Shown: positions 50,456 through 58,377, counted from the first letter of the stretch. The stretch is 64,000 nt of DNA from Chengkuizengella marina (GCF_009910845.1 NZ_SIJB01000016.1:1-64000), one strand, 5' to 3'. Notes: generated by a model not told the origin, from the sequence alone. Program-made: numbers and translations.

Positions 50456-51634
50456 ATGCTACTAACTTTAAAAATTTTGGGACTACTAACATCTTGTGTT
50501 GGAATAATTGCTACCTATCGAACTTTCCCTTCTAACGCAGCTCGATCTAAAATGTTTAAAGCATTCAAAATCGCTGACATATCCATTACAAAGAAAACAA
50601 AAAAACGTGAGATAAAAACTTATCCAACTATAAAGAAAGTAAATGTTTTTTCAGATAAAATCATCATTTTATTCAATATACCAGATGGAATAAACCCAGA
50701 TATAATAGAAAAACATGAATGGCTTTTTAAACAGAAATTCGGTGAACATATAGAGATTACTCAAATGAATTCGAAACAATTCATCCTATCTATATACAAA
50801 CAACCAATAAGACAGTTTGATTATAATTATGATGATATTACTAATTCAATTAAGAATATGAATCTCCCTATCTTAGTTGGTCAATCAAGGTCAGGAATTG
50901 AAGCTTACGATATGACTAAATACCCCCATCTTCTAATTGCTGGTGAAACTGGCAGTGGCAAAAGCACTCAACTTCGCTCTATACTCTCTACTCTCATACA
51001 TTCCGATTCAAATAAACTTAAAATCTATCTTGCCGACTTAAAGCGATCTGAGTTTCACCTCTTTAAAGGGATTGCAAATAAAGTTGTATATGATGCTGAC
51101 GAATTAATTAAAATTCTAAGAAAAATTAAAAAGGAACTTACGACAAGAGGTGAACTACTTGAAAAGTCTGAAGTTGCTAACATAGAAGATTTGCACTCCC
51201 CTCCCCCATACATTCTTTTAGGAATTGATGAAGTGGCGCTATTAAAAAAAGAAGATGACATTATGGAGATTATTGAAGAAATATCCGCAATCGGTAGAGC
51301 TTTAGGTGTATATCTGATACTATCTATGCAAAGACCTGATGCCTCAATTTTAGACGGTAAATTAAAAAATAATCTTACTGTTAGAATGGCTTTCAGACAT
51401 TCCGATGAGATTAATAGTAGAATAACTCTCGGATCTGGAGATGCAGCAAATATAAAGCAAACCCAAAAAGGCTTAATGTGTTTTAAATTAGATGGTATTA
51501 AAAAAATCCAAGCCCCCTACCTTGAATTAAAAAATGCTAAGAGGTTACTTGCACCATATAAAAATAAATCAGTAGAAGAAAACGATCAATTTCAAGAGTC
51601 TAGTCCTATGTTTGGAGCATTAGAATTTGATTAG
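50456..51634 (+). CDS. FtsK/SpoIIIE-type DNA translocase ATPase
   Basis: This 392-residue protein has a short N-terminal membrane helix (MLLTLKILGLLTSCVGIIATY) and an FtsK/HerA ATPase core. Walker A is LLIAGETGSGKSTQL (around residues 158-170), Walker B is YILLGIDEVALL, and LILSMQRPDASILDGKLKNN is the sensor region. It resembles plasmid and ICE translocases (TcpA/ConQ type) that move DNA through a membrane channel or help segregate it. It overlaps the start of the replication-relaxation gene by eight bases. A coupling-protein role is possible, but no relaxase is seen in the window. Confidence 0.85.
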   Translation: MLLTLKILGLLTSCVGIIATYRTFPSNAARSKMFKAFKIADISITKKTKKREIKTYPTIKKVNVFSDKIIILFNIPDGINPDIIEKHEWLFKQKFGEHIEITQMNSKQFILSIYKQPIRQFDYNYDDITNSIKNMNLPILVGQSRSGIEAYDMTKYPHLLIAGETGSGKSTQLRSILSTLIHSDSNKLKIYLADLKRSEFHLFKGIANKVVYDADELIKILRKIKKELTTRGELLEKSEVANIEDLHSPPPYILLGIDEVALLKKEDDIMEIIEEISAIGRALGVYLILSMQRPDASILDGKLKNNLTVRMAFRHSDEINSRITLGSGDAANIKQTQKGLMCFKLDGIKKIQAPYLELKNAKRLLAPYKNKSVEENDQFQESSPMFGALEFD

Positions 51635-52217
51635 TCGTAACCTAGAAATTATTAATAATTTAGAAAAGTTTAGAGTTATGGGGCGAGATGATATCATTGA
51701 CCTTCACTTTTCTAACCTGAAGGATCCAGTCACTCAATGCAATAGGACGATGAAAAGATTAATTCAAGGAGGTTATGTCATTGCAAATAAGGATCATCGA
51801 AAGTATATCTACTTACCTAGAAATGGCATTAAATATAACAGTTTAAAAATCCCACATTTCTTATCAATAGTTCGTTTTTACATTGAAATTAATTTCTATG
51901 AGAAACCAAAAGAATTTATTGTAGAGCCAAAATATAAAAAAGGATTTATGGAACCAGATATATTTATGATTTGGAAGTCCTCTCCTTTCTTTGTGGAAAT
52001 TCAACGAAATATTTATTCTAAAAAAACAATTGGATCAAAACTAAAACGATATGAAAATTATTACAATTGTGAGAAATGGAAGAATGAGTATTGGCAGCCA
52101 AAAAATAAAAAGGTCTTTCCTACGATTTGGTTTATCACACAACATCAATACAATTTAAATGCTGAATTCCGTATCATTCAAACAAAAAATGCAAAAGAAA
52201 TACTAAAACAGGCTTAA
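51627..52217 (+). CDS. replication-relaxation family protein
   Basis: This 196-residue protein has the family pattern: an N-terminal winged helix (FRVMGRDDIIDLHFSNLKDP, RTMKRLIQGGYVIANK) followed by an endonuclease-like fold with EPDIFMIWKSSPFFVEIQRNIY and PTIWFITQHQYN. These proteins relax or process plasmid and ICE replication origins and often sit next to FtsK-like ATPases, as here. TTG or GTG-like start at 51627 overlaps the ATPase end. Role in origin opening or mobilisation is inferred from family and neighbour. Confidence 0.8.
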   Translation: MISRNLEIINNLEKFRVMGRDDIIDLHFSNLKDPVTQCNRTMKRLIQGGYVIANKDHRKYIYLPRNGIKYNSLKIPHFLSIVRFYIEINFYEKPKEFIVEPKYKKGFMEPDIFMIWKSSPFFVEIQRNIYSKKTIGSKLKRYENYYNCEKWKNEYWQPKNKKVFPTIWFITQHQYNLNAEFRIIQTKNAKEILKQA

Positions 52218-52247
52218 GGTGCAAGCCTGTTATTTTATTTAACATAT
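52210..52247 (+). terminator. terminator and weak class B-like site
   Basis: AGGCTT-aaggtgc-AAGCCT followed by GTTATTTTATTT is a terminator with a weak T-run. Bases 52230-52247 (TTATTTTATTTAACATAT) resemble class B. The gap 52248-52440 holds nothing else that I could support. Confidence 0.55.
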
Positions 52248-52440
52248 TTAAAGTCATAGTACATGCATTATTAAATCATATAACTATGACGAAAGAACAA
52301 GTTGAAATGTATATAAAATATGTATTTCTAATTTTGTTTAATGAACTATGGATACAAAGTAGCTATAGTTCATGTAGAAGGTTTTAGGGGTAGATTATCT
52401 TTGAAAATTCACAGAAATAATAGTTGATACATAAAGATAT

Positions 52441-53052
52441 TTAACCCTCAATCCTTTTGATATCAATAATGGTATCTTTAATTCTCTCTTCATATCTCTC
52501 ATCTACATACTTCTTGATGAACTCATTTCGTTTTTCAGTGTTCTCCCCTTTTCGAAATAATCCTACCTTCATCATCCGTTCACTTTCAGGTAGCTTACTC
52601 CATTCCTTAGAAGCCTCACCTTCAAGAACACTAACAATTTTCCTTTGTAATATTAAATCATTTACTCTGTTCTTCCTCTCTTCTTCAATCTGAGTAGCTA
52701 CTACTTCTTTCATACTAGCAATAATTTCAGTTTTTAATTTATTTATTTGTGCCTCATCCGTTATCTTAGTATCCTTTGAATCAAAATCTTCTGGAAAAGG
52801 CCTGAGATTTATTTCTTCTTGGTGCTGAAGTAAGTCAAAAATTGAATCAATAGTATATTTCTTATCTCTATATTCCTTTATAAATAGTCCAATTTTTAAA
52901 TCATCTTGGTTATAAATTTTTTCACCAGACTCTACCCTATTAATATAGTGAATCCGTCTTTCCTCTAACTTTTTAAACCATGAATCTGTTGTAGTAAAGT
53001 GTTTACCCACTTTTTCTGCAAACTCTGATATTTGCCAAGATTCTACAAGCAT
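52441..53052 (-). CDS. MerR-like HTH protein with DUF3967-type C-terminus
   Basis: This 203-residue protein has an N-terminal MerR-like helix-turn-helix with wing (WQISEFAEKVGKHFTTTDSWFKKLEERRIHYINRVESG), then a helical linker and a charged C-terminal domain of the DUF3967 type (RKNRVNDLILQRKIVSVL, then FRKGENTEKRNEFIKKYVDERYEERI). Such proteins occur on Bacillus plasmids, and MerR-type TubY is a known third component of some TubRZ systems. That parallel is tentative. It is read against its neighbours, and tandem repeats precede it. Confidence 0.7.
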   Translation of the reverse strand: MLVESWQISEFAEKVGKHFTTTDSWFKKLEERRIHYINRVESGEKIYNQDDLKIGLFIKEYRDKKYTIDSIFDLLQHQEEINLRPFPEDFDSKDTKITDEAQINKLKTEIIASMKEVVATQIEEERKNRVNDLILQRKIVSVLEGEASKEWSKLPESERMMKVGLFRKGENTEKRNEFIKKYVDERYEERIKDTIIDIKRIEG

Positions 53053-53086
53053 ATTCTCACCAACTTTTCTATTCTCTTACATTAAT

Positions 53087-53118
53087 TATAATCTAGTACT
53101 TAAATATAATCTAGTACT
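53087..53118 (-). repeat. tandem 14-base repeats upstream of the MerR-like gene
   Basis: TATAATCTAGTACT occurs at 53087-53100 and 53105-53118, with an exact 18-base period. They lie 35-66 bases upstream of the gene on its own strand and are likely autoregulatory operators. Confidence 0.65.
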
Positions 53119-53372
53119 AACCTAAATTCAATGCATTATTACTATATTAGTGATTATTAGTAGCTTAGAATCGTTATCAACTCAGCGAAAATCACTTGAT
53201 TATTAATAATTTATCGATTAGATATAGCTTATTGAATATTTTACTTACTAATTTATTAATAATATCATATGTAGAAGTAATATATTACTACTATATAAAA
53301 TATTTATTACATATTTAAATTTGGTTAGGAATAACGTGAAGTTATTATGCGATATTTCTTTTTTCTGGGTTA
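53119..53372. other. AT-rich gap between divergent regulator and ParM genes
   Basis: This gene-free AT-rich stretch contains scattered TTATTAATAAT-type short palindromes (for example near 53202 and 53252). It could be part of a centromere or origin. Nothing more specific is supportable. Confidence 0.35.
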
Positions 53373-53516
53373 ATTCATGAATAATTCATTATTTAATCAA
53401 AAAATGCTCTTTGGATGCATGTTTTTAATGGTTAATTCATGAATGATGTAATTGGTCATAACGAATAAACAAGATATTTGTAGAAATTTAAAAAATATAT
53501 TGAATCATTCATGAAT
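53373..53516 (+). repeat. parC-like repeats (ATTCATGAAT, three copies)
   Basis: The 10-base palindrome ATTCATGAAT occurs at 53373-53382, 53435-53444 and 53507-53516, each with GGTTAA or AATC flanks, within 145 bases upstream of the actin-like gene. Repeat arrays at this place in parMRC/alfA-type loci are the centromere bound by the ParR-type adaptor. The third copy sits inside the promoter, allowing autoregulation. Confidence 0.7.
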
Positions 53517-53527
53517 TGGTGTATAAT
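53500..53527 (+). promoter_or_regulatory. promoter of the actin-like partition operon
   Basis: TTGAAT (53500-53505) and TATAAT (53522-53527) with a 16-base spacer. The spacer contains the third ATTCATGAAT copy, so an adaptor bound there would repress the operon. Confidence 0.7.
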
Positions 53528-53572
53528 GGTAATATCAATAAGGTATTATTAATAGTTTAGGAGATGGTTCTT

Positions 53573-54604
53573 TTGTCAATAGTTTTAGGAATTGATCACG
53601 GTAACGGATATGTAAAAGCTAAATCCAAATATAAATCCATAGTTTTACCTTCAGCTTTTTGCCGTTCCGATGCCTTTGGAGAGGACTCGTGGGATGGAGT
53701 AGGGAAATTAGATGTTAATATTATAAAATCTAGTAATTATAAAGATGAAGAATATGCATGGGGAAGAGATATAGACAAAGCTAATAACTTGATTAATACA
53801 TACACCTCAGAAAATCGTTATAATCAAAAACCATACCAACTGTTAAGTGAATTTATAATGGCTTCACTACTAGAACCAGGAAAACATGATGATATTATTG
53901 TTGTTACTGGATGTCCAAGCGAAGAAAAAGGAACAGATCAAGAAGAAGCACTGAAAAATGTATTTTTAGGTGGTCACATTATTACTATTGATGAAAAAGA
54001 TTATATATTTAACGTCAGTCAAGTAGTAGTTTTACCTCAGCCATTAGGAACTATACTAGATTTGTATATTGGTGAAGATGGATATGTATCAGATGACACT
54101 TATGAAGAAGATTATGTTGGCATCGTTGATATTGGTTCAGGAACAACTGATTTAGATGGAATTAAAGGGCTAAAAAGGCAGTCAGGCGATAAACAGACAA
54201 TAAACATTGGAATGCATACTTGTTATCAGCAAATTGCAAATTATATAAATGAACAAAATACTTCAGCTCTTGCTAATCGTTTTAAAGTAGAGAAACAAAT
54301 TATTCATAATGAAGAAAAAGATAGTTTTATTATTAGTAAAAGAGCTTCCGTTGATATTGCTCAAATTAAAGAACGTGTTTATAGAGAAACAGCAGAAGAT
54401 TTGGCAAACCAAATTAATCAAATATGGACTACTCGAAGTAAGTTTGATAAGTTACTCCTGACAGGTGGGGGAGTAGATGACTTTGGAAAATATTTTAAAG
54501 AAGAGTGGGAAAAAGATGTCATACTAGCTACAAACAGTCAAATGGCCAATGCTAACGGATTTTATAAACATGGGCTAAATCTATTAGCGAGTGTGAATTC
54601 CTAA
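53573..54604 (+). CDS. parM: ParM/Alp-type actin-like partition ATPase
   Basis: This plasmid actin of about 343 residues has phosphate 1 IVLGIDHGNGYVKA, phosphate 2 VGIVDIGSGTTDLDG, adenosine LLLTGGGVDDFGKYF, and ParM-like spacing between them. It polymerises to push plasmid copies apart. TTG 53573 is preferred, as AGGAG lies about ten bases upstream; the ATG at 53564 overlaps that site. Its stop overlaps the next gene start (TAATG). It is the second cytomotive partition protein in this window, besides TubZ. Confidence 0.92.
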   Translation: MSIVLGIDHGNGYVKAKSKYKSIVLPSAFCRSDAFGEDSWDGVGKLDVNIIKSSNYKDEEYAWGRDIDKANNLINTYTSENRYNQKPYQLLSEFIMASLLEPGKHDDIIVVTGCPSEEKGTDQEEALKNVFLGGHIITIDEKDYIFNVSQVVVLPQPLGTILDLYIGEDGYVSDDTYEEDYVGIVDIGSGTTDLDGIKGLKRQSGDKQTINIGMHTCYQQIANYINEQNTSALANRFKVEKQIIHNEEKDSFIISKRASVDIAQIKERVYRETAEDLANQINQIWTTRSKFDKLLLTGGGVDDFGKYFKEEWEKDVILATNSQMANANGFYKHGLNLLASVNS

Positions 54605-54840
54605 TGAAGTTCTACCAATTGCCACTTGATGAACATATGGATCAAGATATCATAGATTACTTGAATAATATTCCGAGGATGAGAAAAGCCGAACAAGTAA
54701 GAGCAGCTATAAGGTTTATGATGAGTCAACAAGCAGGAGGGAACAATGTTAATTTTTCAAACAATATAAACTTTCAAAATGAAATATCTGCAACAGAAGA
54801 GAAGATTATAAAAAAGAAACCGAAGAAATTAGAGTTTTAG
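54604..54840 (+). CDS. parR: ParR-like centromere adaptor
   Basis: This 78-residue protein follows parM with a one-base overlap and has an RHH-like motif, FYQLPLDEHMDQDIIDYLNN, then IPRMRKAEQVRAAIRFMM, followed by an Asn-rich linker and a basic tail. This is the layout of ParR/AlfB-type adaptors that bind the parC repeats and the filament end. It is short but complete. Sequence conservation in this class is low, so the call rests on position and the RHH pattern. Confidence 0.78.
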   Translation: MKFYQLPLDEHMDQDIIDYLNNIPRMRKAEQVRAAIRFMMSQQAGGNNVNFSNNINFQNEISATEEKIIKKKPKKLEF

Positions 54841-54845
54841 AAAAG

Positions 54846-54881
54846 TAAAAATTCCCAATCATAAATGACAGGGAATTTTAC
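54846..54881 (+). terminator. terminator of the actin-like operon
   Basis: AAAATTCCC-aatcataaatgaca-GGGAATTTTA, seven bases past the parR stop. The hairpin is strong; the T-run is short. Confidence 0.7.
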
Positions 54882-55119
54882 GCGATGAAAACTATACTAG
54901 TTTCATTAATGTATTATATTGTAATCCAATATTATCACATGTATTTAAGATATGCAATAGGAAAATTAAAACATTTTCCTTTAAAATATGACATTAAAAT
55001 AGTATTTTTAATACATATTACAATAGAAAAAAGTGAAGGATAAGTCGAAAAACTAAGTAATTATTAGTAATCAACAGATAAAACGACAAATTAGTATTTT
55101 TTTCTTCACATGTTGGTAA

Positions 55120-55254
55120 ATTTATGTTATTATGATATTGCGATGAATTACTAATTAGTAATTGGGGATAAGTCTATACATTTTTAATAGACGCTTTATC
55201 CGCAAACTAGTTTAGTTTTATTCAACGCACACAAAATAGAATGTGTGTTTTTTT
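55120..55254 (+). ncRNA. small structured leader RNA with terminator upstream of rep
   Basis: A perfect 18-base palindrome AATTACTAATTAGTAATT (55146-55163) is followed by a hairpin GGATAA-GTCTAT / ATAGAC-gc-TTTATCC (55166-55201). Then comes a clear terminator, CACAC-N10-GTGTG plus eight T residues (55228-55254). This looks like a short regulatory RNA or an attenuated leader of the replication gene 260 bases downstream. TATGAT near 55133 could be its -10. The exact start is not determined. Confidence 0.6.
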
Positions 55255-55317
55255 ATATTATAAATTACATATATAGTTAAAAAATAGTAAAAAAGATCAA
55301 ATAAAACAGAAAAAGAA

Positions 55318-55397
55318 GAAGCACCGTTTATCTTTACTTAAGAATGCTGAAGTTTGGCGACCGAAACATTTTTAAGTAAATAGGTTGGAGATGCTTC
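55318..55397 (+). other. large three-tier hairpin in the rep leader
   Basis: Outer stem GAAGCA (55318-55323) with TGCTTC (55392-55397); middle stem TTTACTTAAGAATG with CATTTTTAAGTAAA (14 pairs, one G-T); inner GG-CGA-CC loop with TTT/AAA. The whole 80-base structure lies about 120 bases before the rep start. It may be an RNA regulator of rep, a nick or origin structure, or a protein site. Confidence 0.6.
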
Positions 55398-55515
55398 ATT
55401 CCATTTCCTATATATTATTTATGTCTTTATTTTAAAATATTTTATATGAAATGTCAAAGAAAAATCTCCAATTTTTTGCACTAAACGTGTGTAAAAATTT
55501 AGGAGGTTTTTTATA

Positions 55516-56619
55516 TTGGAAATTGAAGGACAAATCAAACAATTCATACAATGGGAAAAAGCCACCAGAGATACAATAGATGTAAAGAAAATATATATTG
55601 ATATAGTTGAAGATTTAGTTGCTGGGGTACTGCTATCACAAATCGTATACTGGCATCTACCGTCCAACAACAAATCAGAAGATACTGAAAAATCAAAATT
55701 GAGAATCAAAAAAGAAGATAGTCTATGGTTAGCTAAAGGTAGAGAGGATTGGTGGAGTGAATGTAGGATCAAACCTCGCCAGTATGATACTGCTATTGAA
55801 AAAATGGTGAAGCTAGGAATAATTGAGAAAAAGAGATTCAAATTTAACGGATCACCAACAACACACATTAGAATTATTTGGGATAAATTTTTAAAAGTAT
55901 TTGTCGAAAAACTACAAGATTTTGACGAAAATGAAGAACAAAATGGTCTAATTTACGAAATTGTTAGTTCGATTTCACACAATGGTGAAAACGTTGATAC
56001 TACTGGTTTTAACAAATCTGTTAATTCCAATTCACAAGACAGTGAAAACAATGATAATAATGGATTTCACGAAATTGTTAATTCCAATTTACAGCCTGAA
56101 TCCCTTGATAATACTGGTTTTCACGAATCTGTTAATTCCAATTCACATAACCGTGAAATGAATTTGTCGAAATCTGTTAAATCCTTAACAAAGAATACGA
56201 CAAAGACTACTTCAGAGAATACTAATCATTTGATTGAATTGAATGATATGAATGAATTGATTGATAAGGAGCATGACAAATTTAAATTTTTCAAAACAGG
56301 AAAAGATGAAAAACAAATAGTAAAAGCTTTGTATCAATATACAAAAAAAATCCAAATAGGAGAGAACGAATATCTAGGTAAATCATATTTGGGAGAACTT
56401 TATAATCTATTAATTCAATATTTTCCTGAACAAATCTCAGAAAATATAATAGATATAGCATGTAGAGAATTTTCAGAGGATGTTTTAAAAATTAATTTTA
56501 ACTCAGAACAAGTAGTTAGTTTTGAAGAAATCAAAAATGTTGTGGGTAAATTTAGAAGATGTTATGAGAAAGCTATTAACCTCAGTAGAGCAGAACAAGA
56601 ACTATGGGATCTAGAATGA
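55516..56619 (+). CDS. rep: replication initiator-like protein with internal repeats
   Basis: This 367-residue protein starts with TTG after AGGAGG. The N-terminal 125 residues contain the winged-helix pattern AGVLLSQIVYWHLPSN, LWLAKGREDWWSECRIKPRQYDTAIEKMVKLGIIEKK and GSPTTHIRIIWDKFL, shared by replication proteins of Firmicutes phages and plasmids. Residues about 144-220 are four degenerate repeats. The C-terminal region resembles DnaD-type helices (IGENEYLGKSYLGELYNLLIQYF). It is the best candidate for the replication initiator. Structured leaders upstream and DnaA boxes downstream support this. Confidence 0.75.
   Translation: MEIEGQIKQFIQWEKATRDTIDVKKIYIDIVEDLVAGVLLSQIVYWHLPSNNKSEDTEKSKLRIKKEDSLWLAKGREDWWSECRIKPRQYDTAIEKMVKLGIIEKKRFKFNGSPTTHIRIIWDKFLKVFVEKLQDFDENEEQNGLIYEIVSSISHNGENVDTTGFNKSVNSNSQDSENNDNNGFHEIVNSNLQPESLDNTGFHESVNSNSHNREMNLSKSVKSLTKNTTKTTSENTNHLIELNDMNELIDKEHDKFKFFKTGKDEKQIVKALYQYTKKIQIGENEYLGKSYLGELYNLLIQYFPEQISENIIDIACREFSEDVLKINFNSEQVVSFEEIKNVVGKFRRCYEKAINLSRAEQELWDLE
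55945..56169 (+). repeat. four 54-60 base repeats inside rep (possible iterons)
   Basis: Copies start at 55945, 56005, 56062 and 56116 with the core TCTGTTAATTCCAATTCACA or close variants. In protein they give GFHESVNSNSHNRE-type units of 18-20 residues. In several Gram-positive theta plasmids the origin lies in such repeats within the rep gene, so these may be initiator binding sites as well as protein linker. Confidence 0.65.
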
Positions 56620-56630
56620 TGTTGGTAACA

Positions 56631-56668
56631 TGTGGATAAACGGTTAGGGGAGGGGTGACTTATACACA
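56631..56668. promoter_or_regulatory. two DnaA-box-like sites downstream of rep
   Basis: TGTGGATAA (56631-56639) is a perfect DnaA box on the minus strand (TTATCCACA). TTATACACA (56660-56668) is a one-mismatch box on the plus strand. Their location just past rep, before an AT-rich stretch, fits a replication origin. Confidence 0.6.
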
Positions 56669-56754
56669 TATTAATAATTCCTACTATACTCAAAAATATT
56701 TACAGTCAAGAAGAGTACAACGCTCTTTTACGTAATGAGACATATATCGACATA

Positions 56755-57027
56755 TTGAACTTATTCTATTCAGATATACCAGAACGAATAAAATTATTAT
56801 TCTCAGAGATTAAGAATAAATATGGTTTCAAAGATGAGGTTCTTAATATATTGATCCATTATTTAATCGTTAGTGGCCAATCAGATTGGGATAACGAACA
56901 AACTGAAATGATGATTGAATATATAAATAATAATGGAATAGACAATTTTGAACAGGCTGCTGAGTTCGTAAATAGGAGGATAAATAGGAAAACGATATTG
57001 AAATCACAGAGGAAAAAATATTGGTAA
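56755..57027 (+). CDS. DnaD/DnaB_2-like helical protein, start probably upstream
   Basis: This 90-residue frame (from TTG) has helices like the DnaD C-terminal domain (IPERIKLLFSEIKNKYGFKD, EVLNILIHYLIVSGQSDWDN, then EQAAEFVNRRINRK). No ribosome site precedes TTG 56755. The frame is open to 56659 (IYSQEEYNALLRNETYIDIL), with ATA at 56662 a few bases after AGGGGAGGGG, so translation may begin there at a non-canonical codon. A 26-codon GTG frame from 56655 overlaps it. It probably aids helicase loading with the rep protein. Confidence 0.55.
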   Translation: MNLFYSDIPERIKLLFSEIKNKYGFKDEVLNILIHYLIVSGQSDWDNEQTEMMIEYINNNGIDNFEQAAEFVNRRINRKTILKSQRKKYW

Positions 57028-57029
57028 TA

Positions 57030-57047
57030 TTATTTTATTTTTCACAA
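57030..57047 (+). promoter_or_regulatory. class B-like dispersed site
   Basis: TTATTTTATTTTTCACAA directly follows the stop of the DnaD-like gene. It is a weaker match to class B. Confidence 0.5.
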
Positions 57048-57094
57048 TATGTATTTTGCATCACTGTATTATCTCTTTATCAGAATTAAATAAA

Positions 57095-57129
57095 GGTTGT
57101 TTAAATCTATTTTCATTTAAAAAACAACC
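57095..57129. terminator. hairpin in the gap after the replication genes
   Basis: GGTTGTTTAAAT and ATTTAAAAAACAACC form a 12-base stem with a bulge around TCTATTTTC. It may be a terminator for the replication operon. The rest of the gap 57048-57457 contains one class B site and no gene that I could support. Confidence 0.5.
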
Positions 57130-57210
57130 AATACCATTAATCTGATGAATCTCTCTTAGAATTGATCCTAGGCACCTTAAAATCGATGTAGATAATTTAT
57201 TTTAATTTTA

Positions 57211-57228
57211 CTATTTTATTTATCATGC
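57211..57228 (+). promoter_or_regulatory. class B dispersed site
   Basis: CTATTTTATTTATCATGC, preceded by a GATAATTTATTTTAATTTTA stretch, 230 bases upstream of the YwqG-like gene in an otherwise empty gap. Confidence 0.5.
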
Positions 57229-57457
57229 AGGCCATGCCTTCTTATGACGATATAAAGAGGGAATAGCGAATGTTTTGAAATAAGTACTTAGAACTCTATC
57301 TCTTTGTGTGTAAAACAACTCATATACAGTATTTACAAGCTCTAACAAAAAAAATTTAAACAATTCTAAGGATTATATTTTTTAAAATCAAATGATAATG
57401 AGAAATATAAAAGTGATCATGTATAACTCTATTTTATTTTACTTATGGGGGATTAAT

Positions 57458-58279
57458 ATGACTAAAAATCAAAAATTAAGTTTGCCTAAAGAACTAGAAA
57501 GCTACAGAGAACAAATTCAGAACACAGTAAAACCATCAATAAAAATTACTACTAGAAAACGATCTACGACAATTCATCAGAGCAAATTTGCTGGAAATCC
57601 TTTTTTACCTAAGACAGTAGAGCACCCAAAAGATGTGGAAGGTAAACCAATGAAATTGTTAGCTCAATTAAATTTTAAAGAAATACCAACGTTAGAGCAT
57701 ATGCCTAAAGAGGGGATACTTCAGTTCTTTATATCAGCAGAAGACGATCTAATGGGTCTAGACTTTAACGATATGACAAAACAATCAAATTTTAAGATCT
57801 TATACCATCAAAATATAATTAAAGATGAATCTTTATTAATTACTGATTTCTCTTATATGGACGAGTTGGATACAGTGGATTTTCCAATAGAATATGAATT
57901 GGCTCTATCATTTGATCTTTCCTCTGAACCAGTTTCAATTGGCGATTTTAGAAACGGTGAACTTTTAGGTGAATCTGTAGATTTAGATCAAATGGTAAGC
58001 AGAGAGGGAAAAGACGATATAGAATTATGGGATTTATATAATGACGAGTTCTTAGGAGAAGGACATAAAATTGGTGGTTATCCTTTTTTTACTCAAATGG
58101 ATCCTAGAGAAGATGATAAAGAGTTAGAAGAGCACGATATTTTGCTATTACAGATAGATACTGATGATGATGTTGGTATCATGTGGGGAGATGCTGGAGT
58201 AGCTAACTTTTTCATTAGAAAAGAAGATTTAGAAAAACTAGATTTCTCAAACGTGTTATATAATTGGGATTGTCACTAA
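57458..58279 (+). CDS. YwqG-like (DUF1963) protein
   Basis: The product (273 residues from ATG 57458, GGGGG upstream) has the DUF1963/YwqG pattern: SKFAGNPFLPKTVEHPKDVEGKPMKLLAQLNFKEIP in successive segments, EGILQFFIS, GHKIGGYPFFTQMDPR and a C-terminal LLLQIDTDDDVGIMWGDAGVANFFIRKEDL. Family members are small beta-rich proteins of unknown function, some near toxin or immunity genes. An in-frame ATG at 57392 lies before the ribosome site and is rejected. It is accessory cargo of the plasmid half. Confidence 0.82.
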   Translation: MTKNQKLSLPKELESYREQIQNTVKPSIKITTRKRSTTIHQSKFAGNPFLPKTVEHPKDVEGKPMKLLAQLNFKEIPTLEHMPKEGILQFFISAEDDLMGLDFNDMTKQSNFKILYHQNIIKDESLLITDFSYMDELDTVDFPIEYELALSFDLSSEPVSIGDFRNGELLGESVDLDQMVSREGKDDIELWDLYNDEFLGEGHKIGGYPFFTQMDPREDDKELEEHDILLLQIDTDDDVGIMWGDAGVANFFIRKEDLEKLDFSNVLYNWDCH

Positions 58280-58304
58280 TTTGGTTTTAAAGAAAATTTT
58301 ACTT

Positions 58305-58358
58305 AAACAAAAGAATCCATTTTGAAAAAAAGATTGATCAAAATGGATTCTTTTGTTT
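58305..58358. terminator. strong bidirectional terminator
   Basis: AACAAAAGAATCCATTTTG and its exact complement (58306-58324 and 58339-58357) form a 19-base perfect stem between convergent genes. T-runs on both sides allow termination in both directions. A degenerate copy of the same 50 bases lies at 59065-59115. Confidence 0.82.
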
Positions 58359-58377
58359 GAGATTAACTATTTGATCT

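Noticed and set aside
55419-55868. 149-codon leftward frame over the rep start
   Set aside because: It overlaps the rep gene in antisense, has no ribosome site, and rep has clear domain similarity.
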